From: Psychromonas sp. CNPT3 | GTDB taxonomy: Bacteria > Pseudomonadota > Gammaproteobacteria > Enterobacterales > Psychromonadaceae | DNA length: 64,000 nucleotides | Assembly (NCBI RefSeq): GCF_000153405.2 | Contig: NC_020802.1 | Coordinates: 453,883-517,882 of the forward strand | Direction of reading: 5' to 3' | In this document: piece by piece, positions 39,549 to 49,716 of the stretch | Layout: each line of letters begins with the position of its first letter | Numbering within the stretch: position 1 is the first letter of the stretch | The notes under the pieces: generated by a model | The model's input: the letters and a program-made list of their open reading frames with translations, nothing else | Databases searched by the model: none | Told to the model about the DNA's origin: nothing | Position numbers and translations under genes: made by a program

Positions 39549-39737
39549 ACTAAAAACCTGTCAAATAGGGTTACTTATAAACGCTTCATTAATCATAAAT
39601 AGGCTCTGAAATATGCTTTAGCTGATTTATGCGTACGAGGGTATTACTTTTTAGTGATATCCTCGCTTTTGTTTTATTAAAAGATAGCTTATCAAATTTG
39701 TCTATTGTGACAAAAAAACAGATAAAAGAGCATTGTA

Positions 39738-39774
39738 TCGATGCCCGCTAACGCACGCTTATCGTTAGCATCGA
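39738..39774. other. Imperfect hairpin downstream of pilY1
   Basis: TCGAT plus GCTAACG pair with CGTTAGC plus ATCGA, with a 4-base bulge on the left arm and a 9-base loop. No T-run follows, so a terminator role is doubtful. Confidence 0.4.
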
Positions 39775-39849
39775 AGACATAATAGTATATTAACAAAGGG
39801 CTAAGCAGGACGCTTAAAGAGTTTCGATGCATATGCTTTGAGTATTTCC

Positions 39850-40127
39850 TGACGTTTAATGGATTTCTATACAGGAGTAGGGTCTGTCCAGTATTGTCTG
39901 ACGTTTAAGGGATTTCTATACAGGAGTAGGTCTGTCCGGTATCGTCTGACGTTTAAGGGATTTCTATACAGGAGTCGAGGTCTGTCCGGTATTGTCTGAC
40001 GTTTAAGGGGTTTCTATACAGGAGTAGAGGTCTGTCCGGTATTGTCTGACGTCTAAGGGGTTTCTATACAGGAGTCGAGGTCTGTCCGGTATTGTCTGAC
40101 GTCTAAGGAGTTTCTATACAGGAGTAG
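39850..40127. repeat. Tandem array of ~50-bp repeats, six copies
   Basis: Units begin with TGACGT at 39850, 39899, 39947, 39997, 40047 and 40097, so periods are 49, 48, 50, 50 and 50 bp; the last copy is partial. The conserved core is a TGACGTTTAAGGG half followed by TTTCTATACAGGAGTAG and GGTCTGTCCGGTATTGTC. Copies differ by a few substitutions and 1-2 base indels. A degenerate related copy starts near 39808. There are no spacers, so it is not CRISPR. Confidence 0.95.
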
Positions 40128-40169
40128 ATCAGGCCTATTTATAGGTTGCGATAAACAGGCCCATCCGTA

Positions 40170-40691
40170 TTACTTTGTGATGCATTTTGTCATGTCATCG
40201 ACGTGCTCAGTCTTACTTTTTCCATTGAAAGATAGTTTAATGCGCATATGCATGTCAGCGCTACAATAATGAAAAATGGGCGTACTAGGTAAGTTGGTGA
40301 CTGCGCCTTGAGGTGTAAAAGTGATACCGTCAGTGGGGAATATCAATGTATCTTTCGCGTGTATTTTTTGACCTTTTTTAAGGAGCATATCCTCAGTATC
40401 TAATATTTTATTTTTATTTTTATCAATAAAAATATCAATACCATTTCCCCATATTTTTGTACAGTTATTGGTTGCAGATAAAGGGCATATCGTAATATTT
40501 TGTAGGGTATTGATAGATTGGTTTCGTGCATAAGTCAGTAACATGGTCAGGTTGTTCGCCCCTGCCTTTACTCTACTTTTTTGTGTTAATGAGCTCATAC
40601 TTGGAACGGCGATCATAAAAAGAACCGCAATAATAGCGAATACGATCAAAGACTCTATTAGGGTAAAACCTTTTTGTAAGGACATGATCAA
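40170..40691 (-). CDS. fimT: FimT/GspH-like type IV pseudopilin, inverted
   Basis: A 173-residue prepilin-like protein: KGFTLIESLIVFAIIAVLFMIAVPSM carries the Gly-Phe cleavage site, Glu at +5 and the hydrophobic helix, and the body (LLTYARNQSINTLQNITICPL... GNGIDIFIDKNKNKILD) matches the FimT/FimU/GspH family. These minor pilins join pilV, pilW and pilX in the tip complex, and FimT-type proteins can bind DNA in transformation. TTG 40691 has AGG at good spacing; ATG 40685 is possible. It reads opposite to the other pilus genes, between the tandem repeats and pilE. Confidence 0.85.
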   Translation of the reverse strand: MIMSLQKGFTLIESLIVFAIIAVLFMIAVPSMSSLTQKSRVKAGANNLTMLLTYARNQSINTLQNITICPLSATNNCTKIWGNGIDIFIDKNKNKILDTEDMLLKKGQKIHAKDTLIFPTDGITFTPQGAVTNLPSTPIFHYCSADMHMRIKLSFNGKSKTEHVDDMTKCITK

Positions 40692-41013
40692 TAATACCTG
40701 AGGGAAAGGATAGATAGAATACCGTGCTTTTAAGCATATACAAGTACTTAGGCAAGGTAAATTGTATTAACAGTCTATTTTTTTCTAAATTGTGCGTGAT
40801 ATTTTTTTGGTTCTGCATTTATCTTTCCGTCTTTCTTTAGGGGGGGGGGGGGTTGGTTTGTATTGTTATTGATTATTTATTGTGATTTTAGGGCGGGGTG
40901 CTTTAAAGTAGTGGGCATCATTGTGATTGCTTTTGATAAATGACCTTGAGCGGTGCAGTTGTAGAACGATATATTTGTTAGAATTTATTTATTAATCGAG
41001 TAGATAAGGAAGT
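40692..41013. other. Divergent region fimT / pilE with G-run
   Basis: About 320 bp. It contains the 13-G homopolymer at 40840-40852, roughly midway between the two starts. I could not place a confident sigma-54 or sigma-70 promoter for pilE. Confidence 0.6.
40840..40852. repeat. Homopolymer of 13 G
   Basis: Thirteen consecutive G's in an otherwise AT-rich gap, 149 bp from the fimT start and 162 bp from the pilE start. Confidence 0.95.
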
Positions 41014-41421
41014 ATGATGAAAAAAAATGGATTTACACTGATTGAGTTATTGATCACGATGGCAATTATTGGCGTGTTAGCCTCTATCGCTTACCCTAGT
41101 TATAGTAGTTATATGCTTAGATCAAAACGTGTTGAGGCGCAAACAATGTTAATTAAACTGGTTAATATGCAAGAGTTACATTACATTTCTCAGCATGTTT
41201 ATGCGACAGATTTAAAGGACTTAAATTTTAAGACCAATCCGTTTACTGAAAATCGGTATTATTCGATTGAGAGCACCTCAACCACACCTGCAGAAGGTTT
41301 TACGTTAACGGCCACTGCCATTAACGCGCAAGCAAAAGATAAAGAATGTGCCACCTTAAGTATCAACCAATATCAGCTAAAGAGTGCAACGGGCACCGCG
41401 ACGGATAAATGTTGGAAATAA
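41014..41421 (+). CDS. pilE: Type IV pilin, PilE-type
   Basis: A 135-residue type IV pilin with a short leader (MMKKNG) and the canonical FTLIELLITMAIIGVLASIAYPSYSSYMLRSKRVEA helix (Glu at +5), followed by a small globular domain with a C-terminal disulphide loop (Cys in DKECATL and DKCWK). It belongs to the PilE group linked to pilV-pilW-pilX-pilY1, which act as minor pilins where a separate PilA major pilin exists. AGGA lies before the ATG pair at 41014/41017. It is followed by the TapY2-like gene. Confidence 0.9.
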   Translation: MMKKNGFTLIELLITMAIIGVLASIAYPSYSSYMLRSKRVEAQTMLIKLVNMQELHYISQHVYATDLKDLNFKTNPFTENRYYSIESTSTTPAEGFTLTATAINAQAKDKECATLSINQYQLKSATGTATDKCWK

Positions 41422-41458
41422 AAGCGTATTTAAGTTGCTATAAGGAAGGGGAAAAAGG

Positions 41459-41773
41459 ATGAGAATTAAAAAAATATTGTTCGGGTTATTTATTTTATTG
41501 CTAAGTACGTATTCTTTTGCAGAGCCGAAGCCGAGAGAGACGCTTAAGTATAAATGTTATGTACAATTAGAAGATCAAAGTAAAGTGATTCGTGAATTTA
41601 ATAGTGTTATAAGATCTTCTCCTGTGTTGGCAAAAAGCTTACTTGGAGAAAAAGTGTATTTTTCGGATGGTGTTAGCAGTTCAAACGTTATACATGTTAT
41701 GGAATGTGTGCTTCCGAAACATAACTTTATAGGTCAAGAGGCCTTCTCTGTTTCTAAAAAAACGAAATTCTAA
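41459..41773 (+). CDS. Small secreted protein, TapY2-like
   Basis: A 104-residue protein with a clear signal peptide (MRIKKILFGLF to SFA, about 21 residues) and a small mature domain with two cysteines (YKCYVQLED and VMECVLP). In Aeromonas and Shewanella a short secreted protein, TapY2, is encoded beside pilY1/pilE and has a similar KCYV-type start to the mature part; I infer the same here. Function of TapY2 is unclear. AAGGGGA precedes the ATG, 37 bp after pilE, so the two are probably co-transcribed. Confidence 0.65.
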   Translation: MRIKKILFGLFILLLSTYSFAEPKPRETLKYKCYVQLEDQSKVIREFNSVIRSSPVLAKSLLGEKVYFSDGVSSSNVIHVMECVLPKHNFIGQEAFSVSKKTKF

Positions 41774-41868
41774 GGTGATATATTGTATTGGGATAGGATG
41801 CTTATCGCATCAAAGTGTAAAATATCTTGCCCCGCTAACGTCTTAACGTATGATGCGAAAAGGCATAA

Positions 41869-42237
<369 letters not shown>

Positions 42238-42285
42238 TTAAAGGCTTTATTATTCTGAAACATGTGAAGTGTTAATGATTTAAAG

Positions 42286-42312
42286 AACCGGTGTTATGAG
42301 ATAACACCGGTT
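42286..42312. terminator. Terminator between glnB and bamD
   Basis: Perfect 12-bp stem AACCGGTGTTAT / ATAACACCGGTT with a three-base loop and seven T's after on the plus strand; it may also serve bamD on the minus strand. Confidence 0.9.
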
Positions 42313-42325
42313 TTTTTATCGCTAT

Positions 42326-43087
42326 TTATTTAAGTAGACGATTTTTTGGATAATTCATTTTTAAAATTGCCAACGCATTCGTTTTTGGGGTAACTAAATT
42401 TAGGCGTTCATAGCCTTTTATCATCAGTACTAAGGCATCTTCAATGCTGTCGCTATCTGGATAATTATTTAAAATTATTTTAGTCCGATTAATACTGGCG
42501 ATATAAGCTTCGCGCTTAAAGTACCATTTTGCAATACTGAGTTCGTAACGTGCTAAGCGCGATTTTATGTCTATAAGGTGCAACTGAGCATCGGCGGCAT
42601 ATTGACTCTTAGGATAAAACTTCACCAGTTGAGAGAAATCTTTGAATGCTTGTAGTGCATGGCTTGGATCGCGGTCAAAGCGTTCTATATTAAAGAGACT
42701 TTGGAAGAATTCTTGATCTGCTGCAATTTGAGTGAGGCCTCGCATATAGTATAAATAATCAAGATCGGGATGTGTCGGGTTTAAACGCATAAATCGGTCA
42801 ATATTGGCGAGTGCTAATGCACTTTCATCACGTTTATAATAGCTATAGATAAGATCTAATTGAACTTGATCTGAATGCGGACCAAAAGGGTATCGACTGT
42901 CTAATGCTTCGAGTATTTCACTGGCCTTTTCATAGTTAGCCGCTTGTAACTGTGCTTTGGCATCTTGGTATAAAACACTCGGTGGCTTATCTTCAACTTT
43001 AGGTTTTTCGGTTTTTGAGGACGAGCAACTACTGATAAATAAAACAATCAATACGGAAGTGCTTATTAGTCTGAGGATCTTTTTCAT
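42326..43087 (-). CDS. bamD: Outer membrane assembly lipoprotein BamD
   Basis: BamD is the essential lipoprotein of the BAM complex that inserts beta-barrel proteins in the outer membrane. The 253-residue protein has a lipoprotein signal peptide with the lipobox FISSC (Cys21), and five TPR-like helical hairpins: LYQDAKAQLQAANYEKASEILEALDSRYPFGPHSDQVQLDL is the typical first repeat. Processing would need LspA, encoded at 31.9 kb. It is divergent from rluD with a 172-bp gap, as in E. coli. Confidence 0.96.
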   Translation of the reverse strand: MKKILRLISTSVLIVLFISSCSSSKTEKPKVEDKPPSVLYQDAKAQLQAANYEKASEILEALDSRYPFGPHSDQVQLDLIYSYYKRDESALALANIDRFMRLNPTHPDLDYLYYMRGLTQIAADQEFFQSLFNIERFDRDPSHALQAFKDFSQLVKFYPKSQYAADAQLHLIDIKSRLARYELSIAKWYFKREAYIASINRTKIILNNYPDSDSIEDALVLMIKGYERLNLVTPKTNALAILKMNYPKNRLLK

Positions 43088-43259
43088 AAGTGTTATAATG
43101 CCTATAACTGAATAAATAATACTAAGTAAATCGCACAGTATCTTCTATCAACTTGCAAAAGAAAAGTTAAAAAAGAGAAAAGTGCCAAGATCTTTGATTA
43201 AATCGTATAAATAAATTTACTAGACGCAATATGCGCAGAGAAAGAGAAGAGAATAAAAT

Positions 43260-44228
43260 ATGAGTCAACCGTTACATTTAACTGCAGAAGTTACCATTTT
43301 GCAACTGGGATTTCGTTTAGATAAAGCACTGGCTGCATTATTTCCTGATTATTCTCGTACGCGCATTAAAGAATGGATCTTAGATGATCTTGTTAAAATT
43401 GATGATGTTACCGTCAATCGCCCTCGTGAAAAAGTATACACTGGCCAGCAAGTAGAAGTGAATGCAACGTTAGAAGACGAAGTGGTTTTCCATCCGCAAA
43501 ATATTCCTTTAGACATTATTTTTGAAGATGAGCATATTTTGGTTATCAATAAACCTGCAGGTTTAGTGGTACACCCTGGTGCGGGTAATCCAGACGGTAC
43601 GGTATTAAATGCATTGCTGCATCATTATCCTGAGATTGTCGAAGTGCCACGTGCCGGTATTGTGCATCGTCTCGATAAAGACACGACAGGACTCATGGTC
43701 ATTGCTAAAACAGTGCCAGCGCAAACGCATTTAGTGACGAGCTTACAAGCACGTGAAATTACGCGTGAATATGATGCGATAGCAATGGGTTGCTTTACGG
43801 CAGGCGGGCGCGTTGAAGCGCCGATTGGCCGTGATAAGGCTAACCGAGTTAAAATGGCCGTAGCGACAGTAGGTGGTAAACATGCGGTGACGCATTACCG
43901 AGTTGCTGAAAAGTATCGCGCGCACACACGTTTACGTTTACGTTTAGAGACGGGGCGTACGCACCAAATCCGTGTGCATATGTCACATATTGGTCATGTA
44001 TTAGCGGGAGATCCTGTCTATGGTGGTCGTCCTCGTCCACCTAAAGGTGCGAGTGAGTCGTTAACGACGACATTACGTGCATTTAAGCGTCAAGCGTTGC
44101 ATGCAATCATGCTACGTTTAGAGCATCCTATCACCGGTGAAATAATGGAATGGCATGCACCTGTACCAGACGATATGAAAGAACTGGCCGCTGTGTTACG
44201 TGCTGATGCTATCTTTTATGAGCAATAG
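43260..44228 (+). CDS. rluD: 23S rRNA pseudouridine(1911/1915/1917) synthase RluD
   Basis: RluD makes three pseudouridines in helix 69 of 23S rRNA, needed for normal ribosome assembly and termination. The 322-residue protein has an N-terminal S4 domain (residues 15-75, FRLDKALAALFPDYSRTRIKEWI) and the RluA-family catalytic domain with Asp in AGIVHRLDKDTTGLMV near residue 138. Context bamD/rluD/pgeF/clpB supports RluD over other RluA members. Confidence 0.96.
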   Translation: MSQPLHLTAEVTILQLGFRLDKALAALFPDYSRTRIKEWILDDLVKIDDVTVNRPREKVYTGQQVEVNATLEDEVVFHPQNIPLDIIFEDEHILVINKPAGLVVHPGAGNPDGTVLNALLHHYPEIVEVPRAGIVHRLDKDTTGLMVIAKTVPAQTHLVTSLQAREITREYDAIAMGCFTAGGRVEAPIGRDKANRVKMAVATVGGKHAVTHYRVAEKYRAHTRLRLRLETGRTHQIRVHMSHIGHVLAGDPVYGGRPRPPKGASESLTTTLRAFKRQALHAIMLRLEHPITGEIMEWHAPVPDDMKELAAVLRADAIFYEQ

Positions 44229-44270
44229 AATGTGCTAAGAACCCCTATTTAGTAAGGGTAAAGGAGTCTT

Positions 44271-45026
44271 ATGTTAAAGTTAATAGAGCCAAATTGGTCT
44301 GCTCCTAAGCATATTAAATGTTATTCTACGACCCGCCTTGGCGGGGTTAGTTCAGGTGTATATCAAGGTTTAAATTTAGGCTCTCATGTGAGCGATCACA
44401 TAAGCTTAGTGTTAAAAAACCGTCAAAATTTACAGGCGCATCTACAATTAGATGCGCCTTTTTGTTGGTTAAAACAAACGCACAGCACGATTTTATTAAA
44501 CCTGACAGCAGGCAACGCGCAAGAAGCAGAAACAGAAGCTGATGCCGTATGGACTCAGTTACAACAGCAAGTGTGTGTAGTTATGACGGCGGATTGTCTA
44601 CCCATAATGATCACAGATAAACAAGGCTCTTTTGTTTGTGCTATTCATGCAGGATGGCGTGGTTTATGCGACGCTATCATTGAAAAAACGATTGCTCATA
44701 TATGTTTACAACTCTGCATTCAAAGTCGCGATCTTTTAGTTTGGCTTGGTCCGTGTATTGGTCCGAGCACTTTTGAAGTCGGCTCTGATGTCCGCAACGC
44801 ATTTATGCGCCATGATCAACAGTCGGCAGTGGCTTTTACGGCGCAAGGCGATAAATATCTTGCTGATTTACATGCGTTAGCGCGTTTGCGAATACAAGAA
44901 TTTAATGTCGCAGAAATTACTAATAGCGATCATTGCACATATAGTGATCCCTCACTTTTTTATTCATATCGCCGAGATGGTGTCTGTGGACGTATGGCGA
45001 CACTGATTTATATTGATGAGGCTTGA
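44271..45026 (+). CDS. pgeF: Purine nucleoside phosphorylase/polyphenol oxidase YfiH (PgeF, LACC1 family)
   Basis: A 251-residue protein of the DUF152/LACC1 family. Homologues act on purine nucleosides, and in E. coli YfiH also corrects misplaced serine in peptidoglycan precursors. The metal-binding His/Cys set is visible: LKQTHS near residue 70, MTADCLPI near 105 and CAIHAGWRG near 123, with WLGPCIGPSTFEVG near 160. AAAGGAG precedes the ATG, 42 bp after rluD, in a likely operon. Confidence 0.93.
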   Translation: MLKLIEPNWSAPKHIKCYSTTRLGGVSSGVYQGLNLGSHVSDHISLVLKNRQNLQAHLQLDAPFCWLKQTHSTILLNLTAGNAQEAETEADAVWTQLQQQVCVVMTADCLPIMITDKQGSFVCAIHAGWRGLCDAIIEKTIAHICLQLCIQSRDLLVWLGPCIGPSTFEVGSDVRNAFMRHDQQSAVAFTAQGDKYLADLHALARLRIQEFNVAEITNSDHCTYSDPSLFYSYRRDGVCGRMATLIYIDEA

Positions 45027-45109
45027 AGCCCCTGACCTTTGATTATTCAATGCACTTATCCTTTTTTTAAAAACAAATGCGACTTAGCGCTAAATCTTTT
45101 TGTTTCAAC

Positions 45110-45138
45110 CTTGAAATAAACATGATCTGACCGCATCT
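45110..45138 (+). promoter_or_regulatory. Sigma-32 heat-shock promoter of clpB
   Basis: CTTGAAA, then 14 bp, then CCGCATCT, close to the sigma-32 consensus CTTGAAA-N11-16-CCCATNT, 23 bp before clpB. Confidence 0.8.
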
Positions 45139-45160
45139 TAGAACTATATAGGAGGCTATT

Positions 45161-47725
45161 ATGCGTTTAGATAAACTCACCAGTAAATTTCAATTAGCAA
45201 TCTCAGATGCTCAATCATTAGCATTAGGTCATGATCATCAATATATCGAAGGCATTCATTTAATGCGCGTATTATTGGATCAAGAAGGGGGTGCTATTCG
45301 TCAAATATTAGACGATTTAGAGGTGAATATTAATGTATTTCGCTCTCACCTTTCAAGTGCGCTAGATCGAATTCCACGAGTCTCCGGCATTGGGGGAGAT
45401 ATTGTACTCTCTGCTGAGCTGGGCATATTATTTAATCTTTGTGATAAATACACTCAAAAAAACAAAGAAAAGTTACTCTCCTCTGAATATTTCTTACTGG
45501 CAGCTTGTGAAGATAAAGGCGTGCTGGGTGAGATTTTAAAACAACTGACAATCAGCAAAGCTAAAGTGCTAAAGTCGATTAAAAGAATGCGCACTGAGCA
45601 GCAAGGTGATGATGCGCAGCAAGGCCAAGCGTTGGCTAAATTTACAATAGATCTCACTGAGCGCGCTGAGCTTGGAAAATTAGATCCTGTTATTGGACGC
45701 GATGATGAAGTGCGTCGTATGATCCAAGTCTTACAGCGCCGTACTAAAAATAATCCCGTTATCATAGGTGAGCCGGGCGTGGGTAAAACTGCGCTTGTAG
45801 AGGGGCTTGCGCAGCGAATTGTTAATGGTGAAGTGCCTGATGGACTTAAAAACAAACGCGTTTTATCGTTAGATATGGGCGCTTTGATTGCGGGCGCTAA
45901 ATATCGGGGTGAATTTGAAGAGCGTTTAAAAGATGTTCTTAACGAGCTGGCTAAAAAAGAAGGCCAAGTGATCCTCTTTATTGATGAATTACATACTATG
46001 GTCGGTGCTGGCAAAGGTGAAGGTGCTATGGATGCGGGCAATATGTTAAAACCTGCACTGGCGCGTGGTGAATTGCATTGTGTCGGGGCAACAACATTAG
46101 ATGAATATCGTAAATATATCGAAAAAGATGCGGCATTAGAGAGACGTTTTCAAAAAATACAAGTGGATGAGCCTAACGTTCAAGACAGTATTGCTATTTT
46201 ACGAGGCCTTAAAGAGCGCTATGAATTACACCATAAAGTAGAAATTACTGATCCTGCTATTGTGGCTGCTGTGACGTTATCACATCGTTATATTGCAGAT
46301 AGAAGGCTACCTGATAAAGCGATTGATTTAATTGATGAGGCAGCGTCGAGTATTCGTTTACAACTGGACTCAAAACCTGAATGTTTAGATAAATTGGGAC
46401 GTAAAATCATTCAATTAACAGTAGAGCAAAAATCACTTCAAGATGACACAGATCCTGCCAGCATTGAGCGTTTAAAAGATTTAGAAAAATCATTACGCCA
46501 AAAAGGTAAAGAATATAAAGTACTTGATGAAGTATGGAAAACAGAAAAAGCAGCCCTTTCCGGGACTCAAAACATAAAAAAAGAACTTGAGCAAAGGCGT
46601 TTAGATCTTGAGGTTGCAACGCGCGCGAGTGATCTTTCTCGTATGTCTGAATTGCAATATGGGAAAATACCGGCGCTTGAAAAGCAATTAGATCTCGCCA
46701 CTCAAGCTGAAATGACTGACATGACGCTACTCAAGCATTGTGTAACAGAGCATGAAATTGCTGAAATTTTGGCGCATTGGACAGGGATCCCCGTTGATAA
46801 AATGCTCCAAGGTGAGCGTGAAAAATTACTTAAAATGGAAAAACATCTACACACGCGTGTGGTGGGGCAAAATGAGGCGATTAACGCCATTGCTAATGCT
46901 ATTCGGCGTAGTCGAGCCGGGCTTAGCGACCCAGATAAACCTATCGGCTCCTTTTTATTCTTAGGCCCAACAGGCGTGGGTAAAACAGAATCCTGTAAAG
47001 CCTTAGCGCATTTTTTATTCGATAGTGAAGACAATATGGTCCGTATCGATATGTCTGAATTTATGGAAAAACACTCTGTTTCTCGATTAGTCGGAGCGCC
47101 TCCGGGTTATGTCGGTTATGAAGAAGGAGGGTATTTAACCGAAGCTGTGCGTCGTAAACCGTATTCAGTGATCTTACTCGATGAAATAGAAAAAGCGCAC
47201 CCAGATGTTTTTAATATCTTACTACAAGTTTTAGATGACGGACGTTTAACGGATGGCCAAGGTCGTACGGTTGATTTTCGCAATGCGGTGATCATTATGA
47301 CCTCTAATATTGGCTCTGATATTATTCAGGATTCTTTTGACGAGTCGAGTTATAAAGATATTAAACAACGTTTATTAGGTGTGTTACGTGAGAAATTTAA
47401 ACCTGAATTTTTAAATCGAATAGATGAAACGGTGGTCTTTCATCCGCTTGGGCGTCAGCACCTAAAATCGATAGCGATCATTCAATTACATAAACTCCAA
47501 GCTCGCCTTAAAGCGCGTCATTATTTTCTTACTTTCAGTGAAGGTAGTGTTGATTTTATGGTGGAAGCTGGATTTGATCCTGTTTATGGAGCACGTCCAT
47601 TAAAACGAGCGATCCAACAACTATTAGAAGATCCTTTGGCCCATAAAATACTCTCAGAAACATTAAAAGAGGGGCAAAATATAAAAGTAGATGTACGTAA
47701 TGGTGCTCTTATTTTTAAACAATAA
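45161..47725 (+). CDS. clpB: Disaggregase ClpB
   Basis: ClpB is the hexameric AAA+ chaperone that dissolves aggregates with DnaK. The 854-residue protein has an N-domain (1-145), NBD1 with Walker [10 protein letters not shown] near residue 203 and Walker B FIDELHT, a coiled-coil middle domain (about 405-525, which sets ClpB apart from ClpA), and NBD2 with GPTGVGKTE near residue 602 and [18 protein letters not shown] precedes ATG 45161, and a sigma-32 promoter lies just upstream. A shared terminator follows. Confidence 0.98.
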   Translation: MRLDKLTSKFQLAISDAQSLALGHDHQYIEGIHLMRVLLDQEGGAIRQILDDLEVNINVFRSHLSSALDRIPRVSGIGGDIVLSAELGILFNLCDKYTQKNKEKLLSSEYFLLAACEDKGVLGEILKQLTISKAKVLKSIKRMRTEQQGDDAQQGQALAKFTIDLTERAELGKLDPVIGRDDEVRRMIQVLQRRTKNNPVIIGEPGVGKTALVEGLAQRIVNGEVPDGLKNKRVLSLDMGALIAGAKYRGEFEERLKDVLNELAKKEGQVILFIDELHTMVGAGKGEGAMDAGNMLKPALARGELHCVGATTLDEYRKYIEKDAALERRFQKIQVDEPNVQDSIAILRGLKERYELHHKVEITDPAIVAAVTLSHRYIADRRLPDKAIDLIDEAASSIRLQLDSKPECLDKLGRKIIQLTVEQKSLQDDTDPASIERLKDLEKSLRQKGKEYKVLDEVWKTEKAALSGTQNIKKELEQRRLDLEVATRASDLSRMSELQYGKIPALEKQLDLATQAEMTDMTLLKHCVTEHEIAEILAHWTGIPVDKMLQGEREKLLKMEKHLHTRVVGQNEAINAIANAIRRSRAGLSDPDKPIGSFLFLGPTGVGKTESCKALAHFLFDSEDNMVRIDMSEFMEKHSVSRLVGAPPGYVGYEEGGYLTEAVRRKPYSVILLDEIEKAHPDVFNILLQVLDDGRLTDGQGRTVDFRNAVIIMTSNIGSDIIQDSFDESSYKDIKQRLLGVLREKFKPEFLNRIDETVVFHPLGRQHLKSIAIIQLHKLQARLKARHYFLTFSEGSVDFMVEAGFDPVYGARPLKRAIQQLLEDPLAHKILSETLKEGQNIKVDVRNGALIFKQ

Positions 47726-47754
47726 GAAGTGGCGTAAGAAAAAGACATAAAAAA

Positions 47755-47770
47755 AAGGGCGTAAGCCCTT
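47755..47770. terminator. Bidirectional terminator between clpB and ybiT
   Basis: AAGGGC and GCCCTT pair around GTAA with A-run and T-run flanks. Confidence 0.85.
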
Positions 47771-47791
47771 TTTTTATGAGAGAGGAAGAAT

Positions 47792-49384
47792 TTAAACTTC
47801 GACGCCCTGACTTGCTAAGTATTCTGCATAAGTACCATGGAAATCAATCACTTCTTTTTCTTTGATTTCAATAATACGTGTTGCAAGAGAGGATACGAAT
47901 TCACGATCGTGACTCACAAAAAGTAATGTGCCATCATAATTTTCAAGTGCTAAGTTAAGTGACTCAATAGATTCCATATCTAAGTGATTGGTCGGCTCAT
48001 CCATTAATAAAATATTGGCTTTATCCATCATCAGTTTACCAAAGAGCATACGTCCTTGTTCACCACCAGATATAATTTTAACGGATTTTCCAATATCATT
48101 TGAACCAAAGAGTAGGCGACCTAGCGTGCCACGTACCGATTGTTCATCATCACCAGGTTGCATCCATTGTGCCATCCATTCCATTAGCGTTTTATCTTCT
48201 GCAAAGGCATAAGAATGATCTTGCGCGTAGTAACCTAGATTCGCATTTTCAGACCACTTAAACGTACCTGAATCGGCTTCAATTTGGCCCATTAATGTGC
48301 GTAACAGAGTGGTTTTACCCACACCATTTTGACCAATAATGGCAATACGTTCGCCGACTTCAACCATTAGGTTCATGTTTTGGAATAAAGGTTTGTCAAA
48401 GTTTTTGCTGACGCCTATCATCTCTAAGGCATTACGGAATAATTTTTTCTCTTGCTTGAAAACGATATAAGGATTAACACGACTTGATGCTTTTACTTCT
48501 TCAAGTTGGATCTTATCCATTTGTTTAGCACGAGATGTTGCTTGTTTTGCTTTTGATGCATTTGCAGAGAAGCGACTTACAAAGTCTTGTAATTCTGAAA
48601 GTTGTGCTTTTTTCTTTGCATTTTGAGAAAGTAAGCGTTCACGTGTCGCGGTCGCAGCCGTCATATATTCATCATAATTACCAGAATATAAACGCAACTC
48701 ACCGTAATCTATATCCGCCATGTGTGTACATACTGAATTTAAGAAATGGCGATCATGCGAGATAATGACCATTGTACATTGGCGCGCATTTAATTCGGCT
48801 TCAAGCCAGCGAATGGTATCGATGTCCAAGTTATTGGTTGGCTCATCAAGTAACATGATATCTGGGTTTGAGAACAATACTTGTGCAAGTAGCACTCGAA
48901 GTTTCCAACCAGGGGCAACGCCTGACATTAAACCTTGATGTAGTTCAAGGGGAATGCCTACGCTTAATAGGATCTCTCCAGCGCGAGAATCGGCTGTATA
49001 ACCATCCATTTCAGCAAATTCATTTTCAAGATCGGCTACTTTCATGCCATCTTCTTCGCTCATTTCAGGTAGAGAATAAATACGGTTACGTTCGTTCATA
49101 ACAGTCCACATTTCTTTATGGCCCATTAGAACGGTATCAACAACGCTAAATTCTTCAAAAGCAAATTGATCTTGGTGTAATTTTGCAATGCGCTCATTCG
49201 GATCTTTATTTACATTACCTGCACTCGGCTCAAGATCACCGGTTAAGATCTTCATAAAGGTAGATTTACCACAGCCATTGGCGCCGATCAAACCGTAACG
49301 GTTACCTGTACCAAATTTAACTGAGATATTTTCAAAAAGTGGTTTTGCACCAAATTGCATGGTGATATTGTTTGTACTAAGCAA
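47792..49384 (-). CDS. ybiT: ABC-F ATPase YbiT
   Basis: A soluble ABC-F protein with two ATP-binding cassettes; ABC-F members bind the ribosomal E site and relieve stalls or give antibiotic tolerance. The 530 residues show Walker [10 protein letters not shown] near 38 and GQNGVGKTT near 355, signature regions VAPGWKLR (first cassette, the YbiT-type form) and ISGGEQGR (second), and Walker B MLLDEPTN in both. The inter-domain linker (about 240-300) is rich in Lys/Arg. The start is a TTG at 49384, with AGGAA well placed, and yields [12 protein letters not shown], as in YbiT. Confidence 0.93.
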   Translation of the reverse strand: MLSTNNITMQFGAKPLFENISVKFGTGNRYGLIGANGCGKSTFMKILTGDLEPSAGNVNKDPNERIAKLHQDQFAFEEFSVVDTVLMGHKEMWTVMNERNRIYSLPEMSEEDGMKVADLENEFAEMDGYTADSRAGEILLSVGIPLELHQGLMSGVAPGWKLRVLLAQVLFSNPDIMLLDEPTNNLDIDTIRWLEAELNARQCTMVIISHDRHFLNSVCTHMADIDYGELRLYSGNYDEYMTAATATRERLLSQNAKKKAQLSELQDFVSRFSANASKAKQATSRAKQMDKIQLEEVKASSRVNPYIVFKQEKKLFRNALEMIGVSKNFDKPLFQNMNLMVEVGERIAIIGQNGVGKTTLLRTLMGQIEADSGTFKWSENANLGYYAQDHSYAFAEDKTLMEWMAQWMQPGDDEQSVRGTLGRLLFGSNDIGKSVKIISGGEQGRMLFGKLMMDKANILLMDEPTNHLDMESIESLNLALENYDGTLLFVSHDREFVSSLATRIIEIKEKEVIDFHGTYAEYLASQGVEV

Positions 49385-49716
49385 GGCAATGTTCCTAAAG
49401 TAAACATGAATAAAAAAGTCGCGCTATTATACCCATGATACTCCAAGAAGCAAAAGCAGAGCGATAAAAATGCTCAATTTATCAGCGAAAAGTGAAAGGT
49501 ATCTCTACTATAAAGAGGCAAAATCTTCACGATATGCTATATCTGAACTATCAGTCAGGTTAATAAACCCTGAATGCAAGAACCCATAAAAGTGTATTTA
49601 GTCTATTAGAGTGCTTATTTATGTGGCCTAGGGATTTAAAGCAGATCTGCGCATGGCTTTGCTGTAAGCTACGCCCCTATTTTATGAAAACCTTTATTTA
49701 TATAAGAGATTAATTT
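49385..49716. other. Divergent region ybiT / rhlE
   Basis: About 330 bp. I recognise no operator, RNA or small gene in it; it presumably carries the promoters for both genes and a long rhlE leader. Confidence 0.4.

Larger units (their letters stand above)
39549..40169. other. Non-coding region with tandem repeats between pilY1 and fimT
   Basis: About 620 bp with no plausible gene. It contains an imperfect hairpin at 39738-39774 and the tandem array at 39850-40127. Its base composition is richer in G and C than the flanking genes. Confidence 0.75.

Noticed and set aside
39850-40127. Repeat array as a CRISPR locus
   Set aside because: The units follow each other directly with no unique spacers, the whole 50 bp is repeated, and no cas gene is in the window.
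40573-40818. 81-codon minus-strand frame at the fimT 5' end
   Set aside because: It overlaps the fimT coding region in another frame and lacks a ribosome site; fimT has the clear prepilin signature.
40915-40945. GGGCAT...TTGCT as a sigma-54 promoter of pilE
   Set aside because: The GG and GC elements are not 10 bp apart, so the strict sigma-54 spacing is not met.
47792-49384. Reading the ABC-F protein as EttA or Uup
   Set aside because: The first signature region is VAPGWKLR and the N-terminus is [12 protein letters not shown], both typical of YbiT.
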